Assembly: GCA_903870065.1 (NCBI GenBank)
Contig: CAIQBN010000567.1
Coordinates: forward strand, 1-55,772
Direction of reading: 5' to 3'
Length of the DNA stretch: 55,772 nt
Source of the DNA: an uncultured beta proteobacterium
GTDB taxonomy: Bacteria; Pseudomonadota; Gammaproteobacteria; Burkholderiales; Burkholderiaceae_C
Part shown: piece by piece, positions 1 to 8,966 of the stretch
Layout: each line of letters opens with the position of its first letter
Numbering within the stretch: position 1 is the first letter of the stretch
Translations under genes and position numbers: made by a program
Notes under the pieces: generated by a model
Told to the model about the DNA's origin: nothing
The model's input: only the letters and a program-made list of their open reading frames with translations
The model's database searches: none

Positions 1-1614
1 CGCTCCATCATCCAGTGGGACAAGGATGACCTGGACGCGGTGGGCTTGCTGAAGGTGGATGTGCTTGCGCTGGGCATGTTGAGCGCCATTCGCCGCTGTC
101 TGGCGCTGATCGGCCAGTGGCGTGGCACCACGATGCGCATGCAGGACATTCCCGCCGAAGATCCCGCCACTTTTGAGATGATCTGCAAGGCGGACACGGT
201 GGGCGTGTTCCAGATCGAAAGCCGGGCCCAGATGAGCATGCTGCCGCGCCTGAAGCCCCGCTGCTTTTATGACCTGGTGGTGGAAGTGGCCATCGTGCGG
301 CCCGGGCCCATCCAGGGTGGCATGGTGCACCCGTATCTGAAGGCGCGTGCCAACCCGCAAGCCGTGCAGTACGCCAGTCCCCAGCTCAAAGAGGCCTTGA
401 AGCGCACGCTGGGTGTGCCGATTTTTCAGGAGCAGGTGATGCAGGTGGCCATGGCGGCGGCCGATTTTTCAGCTGGCGAGGCTGATCAGCTACGCCGCTC
501 CATGGCGGCCTGGAAGCGCAAGGGCGGTGTGCATGTGTTTTATGACCGCATGGTCAGCGGCATGCTGAAGAATGGCTACACGCAGGCGTATGCGGACCAG
601 TTGTTCAAACAGATCGAGGGCTTTGGCGAGTACGGCTTTCCCGAGAGCCACGCAGCCAGCTTTGCTCTGCTGGTGTATGTCAGCTGCTGGTTGAAATGGC
701 ACGAGCCAGCCTGCTTTCTGGCCGCCATGCTCAACAGCCAGCCGCTGGGTTTCTATGGCCCCTCGCAACTGGTGCAGGACGCCCGTCGGCATGGTGTGGA
801 TGTGCGCGCTGTGGACGTGGTGCACAGCGATTGGGATTGCACCCTTGAATGCGCGCCATCAGACAATTCAGGGACATCAAAAGGACAAGAGGGACAGCCG
901 GCTGTACGTCTGGGGCTGCGCATGGTCAGCGGATTGCGCGAAGCGGTAGCGCACCGAATTGCTGGGGAACGCAGGCAAACCCCTTTCACTAGTACCCAGG
1001 AGCTTGCCTTGCGTTGCGAACTGGATGCCGGTGACCTCAGGGCGCTTGCCAGTGCCGATGCGCTCAAGTCCCTGTCTGGCCACCGTCGTCAGCAAGTGTG
1101 GGATGCCGCAGCATTGATTCCTGCGCCAGCGCTGTTACGCGGCGTGCCGGTGCAAGAGGATGCCCTGTTGCTGCCCGCTGCGCCGGAAGGCGAAGAGGTG
1201 GTTTTTGATTACGCATCACTTGGGTTATCACTACGCTGCCACCCCTTGTCTTTGCTGCGTGCGCAGCTATCAAAAATGAAGCTTGTTACCGCCGAGCAGA
1301 TGTCGCACATGGCACATGGCCGGCTGGTACGCGCTTGCGGAATCGTCACCATGCGCCAGCGACCCCAGACCGCCAAAGGGGTGGTTTTTGTGACGCTGGA
1401 AGATGAGACTGGCAGTGTCAACGTCATTGTCTGGAAGGCAATCAAAGAGCGATTCCGCCAGGAGGTGTACCAATCACGCTTGATGGCAGTCTATGGCGTG
1501 TGGCAGCGTGACGAAGAAACGGGTGGCGAAGTCCGCCATGTGATTGCCAAGCGGCTGGTGGACTTGACGCCTATGTTGGGGGAGCTGTCGACCACCAGCC
1601 GGGACTTTCATTGA
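1..1614 (+). CDS. dnaE2: Error-prone DNA polymerase DnaE2/ImuC, C-terminal part (5' end outside window)
   Basis: Open frame continues upstream of the listed Met at 40 (RSIIQWDKDDLDAVGLLKVDVLALGML). Motifs VGVFQIESRAQMSMLPRLKP, RPGPIQGGMVHPYL, FPESHAASFALLVY and an OB-fold C-terminus are typical of DnaE2. Confidence 0.93.
   Translation, partial: RSIIQWDKDDLDAVGLLKVDVLALGMLSAIRRCLALIGQWRGTTMRMQDIPAEDPATFEMICKADTVGVFQIESRAQMSMLPRLKPRCFYDLVVEVAIVRPGPIQGGMVHPYLKARANPQAVQYASPQLKEALKRTLGVPIFQEQVMQVAMAAADFSAGEADQLRRSMAAWKRKGGVHVFYDRMVSGMLKNGYTQAYADQLFKQIEGFGEYGFPESHAASFALLVYVSCWLKWHEPACFLAAMLNSQPLGFYGPSQLVQDARRHGVDVRAVDVVHSDWDCTLECAPSDNSGTSKGQEGQPAVRLGLRMVSGLREAVAHRIAGERRQTPFTSTQELALRCELDAGDLRALASADALKSLSGHRRQQVWDAAALIPAPALLRGVPVQEDALLLPAAPEGEEVVFDYASLGLSLRCHPLSLLRAQLSKMKLVTAEQMSHMAHGRLVRACGIVTMRQRPQTAKGVVFVTLEDETGSVNVIVWKAIKERFRQEVYQSRLMAVYGVWQRDEETGGEVRHVIAKRLVDLTPMLGELSTTSRDFH
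1239..1284 (-). repeat. Dispersed 46-bp element, diverged copy F (antisense inside dnaE2)
   Basis: Reverse complement AAGCTTCATTTTTGATAGCTGCGCACGCAGCAAAGACAAGGGGTGG; 21/23 identity to copy E over TCATTTTTGATAGC.GCG.ACGC region. Confidence 0.42.
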
Positions 1615-1641
1615 GGTTTAAATGTCTGTCCATTGGTCAAA

Positions 1642-4419
1642 CTACTGCGCAAGAGTAGAAATCGACATCACTTCGCGAAATCTGCCTGTGCTGACCATTT
1701 CGAGAGCGTCCAACCCATAGCCAATATAGATATGCAAGTCAGCAAGGCTCGACAAATCAATCCGATCGAGAATATCCAGAATAATGGAGTCGTTGTTGGT
1801 CGACAACGCGACGCCGGTCATGAATTCGGCCATGGGCAAGGTCAATCCGCTCCATTGTTTTCGTGCATCCAATTGAAACCAATAGACCGTGCCGCCTGCC
1901 CCCGAATTCGCTGCAACATAGGCGTTGTAGCCACTGCTGTGAGCAACTGAACGCGTGCTGGCGACCCCCAATTGGCCACGCATATCCACACTCAGCGACA
2001 GTGAACTCAGGTCGCCCGACTTGCTGGCCTTCACCAGAAAGGGCGGTTTGACTCCGCTCGGAATGCTGTTGGGAGCAGTTGAATCGAGGTCCAGAAAATC
2101 TGTCAAACTCGTGTTGACCACCAATGTGGGGAACGCCGCGTTGGCAAACGTGCCATCGCCCACTTGTCCGCTCCAGTTTCCTCCACTCGCCCAAACCGTT
2201 CCATCTTGCTTGACAGCAACACTATGGTAGCGCCCCGCGCCGATCTGAGTGAATTGACTGCCCGCAGGTGAAAACTGGGTTGGTATGGCGATCGGGGTTA
2301 GTCCCTTGTTTCCAATTTGCCCTTGGCTGACGTCTCCCCATCCCCAAAGACTGCCATCTTGCTTCAGCGCGATGGTATGACTCCTGCCTGCTGCGACCTG
2401 TATGAAGCCGCTGCCGGGCGCAGCCACTTGCAAAGGTGAACTGCGATTGACAGTTCCGCCATCTCCCAGCTGGCCATATTGGTTGAACCCCCAAGTCCAG
2501 ATACTGCCATCGGATTTGAGTGCCACAGTATGTGAAGCTCCCGCTGCCAGCTGCGTCACTTTGCTTCCAGCCGCCAAAATCATGACAGGGGTTCGCTCGC
2601 ATCGATACCCCGCAGAGGACGGGTCGCACTCTTTGGAAGTCGTGAAGCCCAGTTGACCAAAATAGTTGTTGCCCCAGCCCCAAACGCTGCCGTCGGTTTT
2701 GAGGGCCGCAATGTGTGAATCGCCCACCGCAACCGATTCGTAGCCAGTGCCCGTTTGCCGGGGAGTGAGAGCCGTACACTTTCCGTTGAAACTGTCGCAG
2801 AGCTCGCCAGTGCCCAATGTCCCGTAAAAGTTGTCTCCCCACGACCACAGGGTTCCGTCAGTTTTCAAACCGATGCTGAAATTCTGGCCGACCCCGACCT
2901 TGGAGAAACCGGATGCGATTTGTGACGGAACGCTTTTGTCGGTCAATGTTCCATCACCGAGCTGCCCCCTGTCATTCTTTCCCCAAGTCCATAACGTACC
3001 GTCTTGCCTGATGGCGGCACTATGGCCTGCGCGCAGCTGATGGGGATAGGTTTCGCCACCCTCGCTCACCACTGATGCAAATCCGCTCCCGACTTTCACC
3101 GGCACTGCAAGCAGGTTCACATCAGCTTGCCCGAGCTGGCCATTGTCGTTTGCCCCCCAGGCCACTACTGTTCCATCACTCTTGAGCGCCACGTTGAGCA
3201 CGCCGCCCGAGATATTCTGTCCAGCGCTCACCGCCACAAATCCGCTCCCGATCTGGATGGGTGTTTTTTTGCAAACTAGGTCGATCAAGCTGCCATTGAG
3301 GCTGTACTTCCCGCAGCTTTCATCACCGACTCCGTCGTTTCCAAGCTGCGACTGAATATTGATCCCCCACGACCACAGAGTGCCATCCGTCTTGACAGCA
3401 ATGGTGTACTTATCAAACGATGAAGCGGCGATTGCGGCAAAGCCCGTTCCCACCTGGGTCGGCAAAGTCGTTACAGCGATTGCGGTCGTGCCGTTACCGA
3501 ACTGCCCAGCGTCCGTGTATCCCCATGCCCAAAGGCTGCCATCCGACTTGAGAGCCATGGTGTGACCAGCTCCGGATGCAACCTGGGTATACCCACTGCC
3601 AACCTGAACCGGAGACGACCGTGTCGTTTGCGTCCCATCCCCCAGCGGGCCCGCACCCCACGCCCAGAGGGTCCCATCTGTTTTGATCGCATAGGTTTTA
3701 GCCATGCCTGCATGAGCCACTTTTTGGAATCCACTGCCAATCGAGACCGGACTGTGTCGCTCCGTGGTTGTGCCATCGCCGAGACGGCCTCCCCAATTCA
3801 CACCCCATGCCCAAAGCGTGCCATCGGTTTTCGTCGCAAAGCTCTCATATTCGGCACCAGCGGCGATGGAACTAAAACCAGTACCAACTTGTTTGGGTGA
3901 CAAACTGTTCGCAGTGGTGCCGTCACCGAGTTGACCATGCTCATTGTTTCCCCAGGCCCAAAGCGTCCCATCCGATTTGATTGCCAGTGTGTGGGTTTGG
4001 CCTGTCGCAACTGAACTGAAGCCCGCACCGATCTTGACCGGCACGCTTCGAGCGGAGGTAGTCCCATCCCCCAATTGGCCGAACACATTCTTGCCCCATG
4101 CCCAAAGGGTTCCGTCAGTCTTCAACGCCAATGCGAACCCGTCCCCGGCTGTGATCTTTGCGTAGTTGGCTCCGCCCACCTGGATCGGACTCTTGCTCAG
4201 CAGAACACGACCGAATCCAAGCTCGCCATTCGCGTTATTTCCCCAGGCATACAGATCACCCCCTGAATCAATCGCAAACGACGAATCGCCCCCGGCAGCA
4301 ACTCGCACTGAGCCGGAACCCGTTGCGGCCATGGGTTGCCCTGTGGCCAAGATGAACGATGCGGATATCAGCGCCGCACGTATACCCTTGCCTAACAATC
4401 CTGAAAATAGCTCACGCAT
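1642..4419 (-). CDS. Exported RCC1-repeat (beta-propeller-like) protein with a non-RCC1 C-terminal domain
   Basis: Signal-like N-terminus; many repeats of (K/T)TDGTLWAWGxNxxGQLGDGTTxxxxxPxQVGxGFxxVAAGxxHTxALK; about 150 aa C-terminal extension. Confidence 0.88.
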   Translation of the reverse strand: MRELFSGLLGKGIRAALISASFILATGQPMAATGSGSVRVAAGGDSSFAIDSGGDLYAWGNNANGELGFGRVLLSKSPIQVGGANYAKITAGDGFALALKTDGTLWAWGKNVFGQLGDGTTSARSVPVKIGAGFSSVATGQTHTLAIKSDGTLWAWGNNEHGQLGDGTTANSLSPKQVGTGFSSIAAGAEYESFATKTDGTLWAWGVNWGGRLGDGTTTERHSPVSIGSGFQKVAHAGMAKTYAIKTDGTLWAWGAGPLGDGTQTTRSSPVQVGSGYTQVASGAGHTMALKSDGSLWAWGYTDAGQFGNGTTAIAVTTLPTQVGTGFAAIAASSFDKYTIAVKTDGTLWSWGINIQSQLGNDGVGDESCGKYSLNGSLIDLVCKKTPIQIGSGFVAVSAGQNISGGVLNVALKSDGTVVAWGANDNGQLGQADVNLLAVPVKVGSGFASVVSEGGETYPHQLRAGHSAAIRQDGTLWTWGKNDRGQLGDGTLTDKSVPSQIASGFSKVGVGQNFSIGLKTDGTLWSWGDNFYGTLGTGELCDSFNGKCTALTPRQTGTGYESVAVGDSHIAALKTDGSVWGWGNNYFGQLGFTTSKECDPSSAGYRCERTPVMILAAGSKVTQLAAGASHTVALKSDGSIWTWGFNQYGQLGDGGTVNRSSPLQVAAPGSGFIQVAAGRSHTIALKQDGSLWGWGDVSQGQIGNKGLTPIAIPTQFSPAGSQFTQIGAGRYHSVAVKQDGTVWASGGNWSGQVGDGTFANAAFPTLVVNTSLTDFLDLDSTAPNSIPSGVKPPFLVKASKSGDLSSLSLSVDMRGQLGVASTRSVAHSSGYNAYVAANSGAGGTVYWFQLDARKQWSGLTLPMAEFMTGVALSTNNDSIILDILDRIDLSSLADLHIYIGYGLDALEMVSTGRFREVMSISTLAQ

Positions 4420-4630
4420 GCAATGCCCCCCTTCGTTTCTAAAGATGTCAGCTCAATTGTGTCCTACTGTCGCGGATCACGGCGAATTAAATATGCCGGT
4501 TTATATTGAATCGCCTATGGCAATTTGCAATGGCACCCTCGGGGGCGCAGCAGATCACCCGCAAACGGGCTATTCCACACGATTACCCAGCAGGTGGTCG
4601 CGCAGGGTTTTTTGCTGTGACCACGAGGTC

Positions 4631-5284
4631 CTATCCAGGACCGGACTTGTGAAATTTATCCTGCAGGAACTTGGAGTGATTCAAAAATGCCTGTGCATCC
4701 TGCGTAGCCAAGTCTTCGCCAAGTTGTGCGACTTTCTGGCTTAAATCATCGATCGTCGAAGTAAATGTGTCCTGTGCTGTCTTGCCATTGGATAACAACT
4801 TGGTGGTCGCAAATTGCTGGGGTATCGACAGGTAGGTTTTGAGTGCATCCGGCAGGTAGCTCAGTGCAATGTGGCGCGCATGAAAACTTTCCTCCATGGA
4901 CAGGTTTCCATTGCTGCGCTCCCATTGCTCGAGCAAATTGGCCAGCTGTTTGCACAGATCCAGCACTTTGGTTTGCAGGCTGCCAGCAAGGCGGTTGCCC
5001 GGGTTGTATTCGACTAGCTGGCGCACGGCATTCAGTGCATTGACCATGCTTGTGCGAGCGTCTCCCTGGTCCGCAAACTCCAGATCTTCCCAGGGGGTTT
5101 TTGAGAGTTGGGGGAAGCCGGCCCACAGTCCTCCCACACCAAATCCCATTGCGTAACCCAGCACTGCCAGTGCCGCACCGCCCCACTGGGCCAGGCCAAG
5201 ACCGCTGAGGATCAGGGCGACCGTGGACAGGCCCATGCCACACCAGTTGGCGGGAGACTGAAGAAAATTGCCGATTTTGTTCAT
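4631..5284 (-). CDS. Membrane protein resembling XpaC / 5-bromo-4-chloroindolyl phosphate hydrolysis family
   Basis: N-terminal TM helices; helical C-terminus with YLPDALKTYL...TTKLLSNGKTAQDTFTSTIDDLSQKVAQL, similar in layout to XpaC proteins. Same strand as and close to the VWA gene. Confidence 0.5.
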   Translation of the reverse strand: MNKIGNFLQSPANWCGMGLSTVALILSGLGLAQWGGAALAVLGYAMGFGVGGLWAGFPQLSKTPWEDLEFADQGDARTSMVNALNAVRQLVEYNPGNRLAGSLQTKVLDLCKQLANLLEQWERSNGNLSMEESFHARHIALSYLPDALKTYLSIPQQFATTKLLSNGKTAQDTFTSTIDDLSQKVAQLGEDLATQDAQAFLNHSKFLQDKFHKSGPG

Positions 5285-5317
5285 GATTCGCAGGGCAGTG
5301 GAGCAAGAGTTCCGCCG

Positions 5318-7030
5318 TTATTGGAACGCCCGAATATCCTTGAATACGCTGTACAGCGACGCCTTGCGCGCGTCAAAGACACGTCCACCGGTGACGCCAA
5401 CCAATTGTTTGAGCTCGCTTTCGTTGGCCTCGCCAAACAGCACCATGAAGACCGGAATGGCGCGCACGTCTTCCGGCAACGCGGCATACGCCTCTTTAAA
5501 GGCAGCCAGGTTTCTGCCCTTGTTGACTTCGCCATCGGTAAAAGCCACCACCGAATACTGGTAATCGGGGTATTTTTGTCGTTCGGCGTTCATGTTGGTG
5601 AGTGCCTGCAAGACGGCATCGTACAAGGCCGTGCCACCGGTCATGCGCAGGCCATCAGCAAACTCGCGCACCTCGGTAAGTACTTTTTGCTTTGCCAAGG
5701 AATCCGACTGATCCGCCAGGCCTTTGCCTGTACTTTGTCGTGGCGGGGCAGGTAACTGAAAATGCACGGCCGGGTACGCCTGATCAGAAAATGGCAGCAT
5801 CCATACTTTTTCCCGGCTGGTCAAACGCGCAATTCGACCCGTTAGTGAAGCATCATCGCCGGCGATGTACTGCAAGGATTCAACGAGTTGCTGGCGGCGG
5901 CCATTCTGGTTCATGCTGCCGCTTACATCAAGAACAAAGGTGGACGCGATCGGCGTGCGAAATTCGTTCAAATAGGCACCAATCAAGCCGTCGGCAAGCG
6001 CCCTGTCGGTCGAAAAGGGTAGCTCCACCAACATGCTGCCCTGCGGGAATAGGCCTGTCTGTGCTTTTGCCACCTCCATATTGATGGGGCGGCGCAAGGT
6101 CGTTTTTGCCAGCCAGGTTTGGGCAGCATCACCCTTAAGGTATGCAACCACCTTTTGGTAGGCCTCGCGCTTGGCTTCGTTCAGAAGCATCAGCGGATAG
6201 TCGGCAGTGGCCACGCCCTCATGCGGGTAAATAAGCGTCAGCTTTTCCTTGAGCTTGCCGGACTGGTTTAGCGAGAGCAACCAGCTTTCGTAATTGATGA
6301 AGGCATTGACGCGTGTGTTTTGTTGTTCGATGAACTTTTCACTTAAATACGTGCTGTTGTCTCCGACCAGTTTATAACCCTTGATAAAACCGCTGATCGC
6401 TGCGCGGTCCACATCACTTGCCGTTAGCGCTTCCGACTTTTGCGCAGCTGATGCGACAACGCCCATCAGGGACATGAAGCCCTGGTTGGACGTGGCCGGG
6501 TTTGACAACGCGTACTTGAGCTGCCCGGCCTGGGCCGCCTTGGCAATCACATTCCAGGTCACCTTGCTGGCAACTTCAGGCTTGTCCCAACCCAGGACTT
6601 TGGCCTGGCTTTCACTGACGCCGACCACAACCGGCGACAGCATGATTTTCTCTTGCAACTTGACGCGTGCCTGCCCCTGTGGGTCAGAGAGCAAATATTT
6701 GGCATTGGCAAACCAGGCGGCATCGGCATTGGCCTGGCCGGTCTGGACCGCCTCGGTGCTTTCCATGGTGCCGCCAAACTTGAATTGCAGTGCGACTCCG
6801 GTTGCCTTCAGTACCATCTCCTCCAGTGGCAGGGTGTCTTTCAAGTCGCTGGTGGCCAAAACGGTAAAGGTGGCGGCGGGCGCCTTTGCAGGCGCTTCTG
6901 CCGGCTTCTCGGAGCAGCCCGTGCCAAGGATCACTGCCAGCACAATGGCGCCCAATCGGTTGGTGCGCCCGGCAATGCCTCTTTGTGAAGGAAAGCGGTA
7001 GCCGCAGCGTGCTGCAGTTGGTGTATTCAT
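5318..7030 (-). CDS. Lipoprotein with N-terminal solute-binding domain and C-terminal von Willebrand factor A domain
   Basis: Lipobox-like LGTGC; SBP-like region; VWA region TFVLDVSGSMNQ (MIDAS DxSxS) and VVAFTDGEVNKG. Confidence 0.82.
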   Translation of the reverse strand: MNTPTAARCGYRFPSQRGIAGRTNRLGAIVLAVILGTGCSEKPAEAPAKAPAATFTVLATSDLKDTLPLEEMVLKATGVALQFKFGGTMESTEAVQTGQANADAAWFANAKYLLSDPQGQARVKLQEKIMLSPVVVGVSESQAKVLGWDKPEVASKVTWNVIAKAAQAGQLKYALSNPATSNQGFMSLMGVVASAAQKSEALTASDVDRAAISGFIKGYKLVGDNSTYLSEKFIEQQNTRVNAFINYESWLLSLNQSGKLKEKLTLIYPHEGVATADYPLMLLNEAKREAYQKVVAYLKGDAAQTWLAKTTLRRPINMEVAKAQTGLFPQGSMLVELPFSTDRALADGLIGAYLNEFRTPIASTFVLDVSGSMNQNGRRQQLVESLQYIAGDDASLTGRIARLTSREKVWMLPFSDQAYPAVHFQLPAPPRQSTGKGLADQSDSLAKQKVLTEVREFADGLRMTGGTALYDAVLQALTNMNAERQKYPDYQYSVVAFTDGEVNKGRNLAAFKEAYAALPEDVRAIPVFMVLFGEANESELKQLVGVTGGRVFDARKASLYSVFKDIRAFQ

Positions 7031-8199
7031 TGTCCCATCTCCCTTGCAATGACATCGATCATCTCAGCCATGATTTCAAAACTCGGCGGATCAATCACCT
7101 GCGTCATGTGTTCCTCGACGGTCAGGTTGGCCGCCTTGGCTGATTGCACAAAATAGGCACTCTCGGCAATGCGAAAGCCAAATTCCACCGCCAGATGTTG
7201 CAACTCGGCGTGGTTGGCCAGCAATTCGCCCAGCTTTTTGGAGCGCTCAGACGTTGCCACAAACTGGACTTTGTTAAAAAGGGTCGGTTGCGGATACATC
7301 AGAACCATGCCCGGCCCCATGCCCTTCTTGGCTGCGGCATAACTCACCATTTGACTCTCGTATATAAATGCCATGGGCGTTTTTCCAATGCCAATGGAAA
7401 CATAGTCGTCAAAGTTTCCATTGACATAGTTTTCCTGGTAACCCTGGCGCTTGAACAGGCCCGCCACTTTCAGGGCGGCTTTCTGAGCAGAGTCCTTGTC
7501 GGTGACAATTTCGGCACCATTCACAGCGTAGGAGGTCAATGCCAGGTACATCGCCGCAGAGTTGCTCTTGCGCACGTCGGTGGTGGAGACCAGCACCGTT
7601 TTGCTGACGTCGTAGGCTTGTGAACTTTTCAGGTCCTTCCAGCGTTTTTTGTCCAGCATGGTTTGCGTCAGTTTTGCCAGGTCCACATGCCAGACCCCAG
7701 CGCCAACTTCTTTCGCCATTCCATTGGCTGACAAAATTTGGGCGATTGGTGTCCATGATGCAATGACCAGCGGGGTATAGATCGGTGAATACACAGCAGT
7801 GGTGATGTTGGCCCTTTTGGCAGCATCGGTAATTTGATTGGCTGCCACAACGCCTGATGTGTAGAAAAAGTCAGGTGTCTGACCCGCCACAACGCGTGCC
7901 GCCATGTCCCGCGAGCCAATGCGTTTCACGTTGAGCTTGAAACCATTGTCAAGGAGTACTTTTTGAACGCGCGCGTCCTGAAAGTACTGCTCGACTTCGA
8001 CGGTGATGAATCCATCGAGTTCTTGGACCTGCACTGCGCCGGTGAGCTTGCCGGCCAGTCCGCCCAGTGCGCTGCCCGTCTGCTCGGGTTGACGCCCGGT
8101 CTGGTACATTGAAAAGTAGGCTGCCACACCGAATACAGCGAGCAGCAGTAAGGTGACAATCGTTTTGTTGACTGATTTCATCGCCGCAGTATCGCGCAA
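7027..8199 (-). CDS. Membrane-anchored solute-binding-like protein
   Basis: N-terminal TM (NKTIVTLLLLAVFGVAAYFSMY), then an SBP-type fold. Stop overlaps the VWA gene start in an ATGA arrangement at 7027-7030. Confidence 0.7.
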   Translation of the reverse strand: MRDTAAMKSVNKTIVTLLLLAVFGVAAYFSMYQTGRQPEQTGSALGGLAGKLTGAVQVQELDGFITVEVEQYFQDARVQKVLLDNGFKLNVKRIGSRDMAARVVAGQTPDFFYTSGVVAANQITDAAKRANITTAVYSPIYTPLVIASWTPIAQILSANGMAKEVGAGVWHVDLAKLTQTMLDKKRWKDLKSSQAYDVSKTVLVSTTDVRKSNSAAMYLALTSYAVNGAEIVTDKDSAQKAALKVAGLFKRQGYQENYVNGNFDDYVSIGIGKTPMAFIYESQMVSYAAAKKGMGPGMVLMYPQPTLFNKVQFVATSERSKKLGELLANHAELQHLAVEFGFRIAESAYFVQSAKAANLTVEEHMTQVIDPPSFEIMAEMIDVIAREMGQ

Positions 8200-8356
8200 A
8201 ATCCGATTCAGAACCCCGGTTATATGCGGGTGATGGATTGCCTCGCGTTGTTAAAACCCAGGAGAACTTCATGCCAGTATCCGTGAAGGCGCTTTTTAGT
8301 CATCGCCAACCCCCGTTGCGCTGCAAGGATCAGCCTCGCATCTCGGGATGCGCTGA

Positions 8357-8402
8357 TTGCTATACTAATAATAGCATAAAACGTATATGCCACGAGGGCT
8401 GG
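8357..8402 (+). repeat. Dispersed 46-bp element, copy A (intergenic)
   Basis: TTGCTATACTAATAATAGCATAAAACGTATATGCCACGAGGGCTGG; 33/46 identity by hand to each of copies B and C with no gaps. Confidence 0.75.
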
Positions 8403-8439
8403 ATGGACTTTAGGCCAACATGCGGTGAGATTTAAAAGA

Positions 8440-8925
8440 ATGAGACGACGCTGCCTGGTGGCCGCCACCCTGTTGGTCCTGTGGGCAAGTGCGCCCTTGG
8501 CGGGGACGCTGGACGAGGGCGTGGCGGCGCACCGGCGGGGTGATTATGGATTTGCGTTGGTTACATTTCGCGGCCTGGCCCAAGATGGCAATTTGGCTGC
8601 GCAGTACAACCTGGGGCAGATGTACCGGCTGGCACAGGGTGTCGTTCAGGACCATGTGGTGGCCGCAAATTGGTACCGGCTGGCGGCGCAACAGGGCGAC
8701 GCCCAGTCGCAGTACAACCTGGGCGTCATGCATTTCAACGCGCAGGGTGTTTCCCGCAGTCTTGTTTTGTCCCATATGTGGCTGACCCTGGCCGCGACCT
8801 CGGGTGCCGACAATGCTGTTCGCAACCGCGCCATGCTGGCACGTCAGATGACACCCGAGCAAGTCACGCAGGCACTGCAATTGGCGCGCGAATGCAGGTT
8901 GCGGGACTTCAAGGCGTGTGAGTGA
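8440..8925 (+). CDS. Sel1-like repeat exported protein
   Basis: Signal peptide RRRCLVAATLLVLWASAPLAG; two Sel1 repeats (AAQYNLGQMYRLAQGVVQDHVVAANWYRLAAQQGDAQSQYNLGVMHFNAQGV). GTG at 8425 is an alternative start. Confidence 0.8.
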   Translation: MRRRCLVAATLLVLWASAPLAGTLDEGVAAHRRGDYGFALVTFRGLAQDGNLAAQYNLGQMYRLAQGVVQDHVVAANWYRLAAQQGDAQSQYNLGVMHFNAQGVSRSLVLSHMWLTLAATSGADNAVRNRAMLARQMTPEQVTQALQLARECRLRDFKACE

Positions 8926-8966
8926 GCCAGACCTGTTGAAGCCGGCACCAGCCGGCTGGCGTGTTG

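Noticed and set aside
8940-8957. AGCCGGCACCAGCCGGCT hairpin between convergent Sel1 and pepF genes
   Set aside because: Short stem and no T tract; could be a terminator but too weak to list as a feature.
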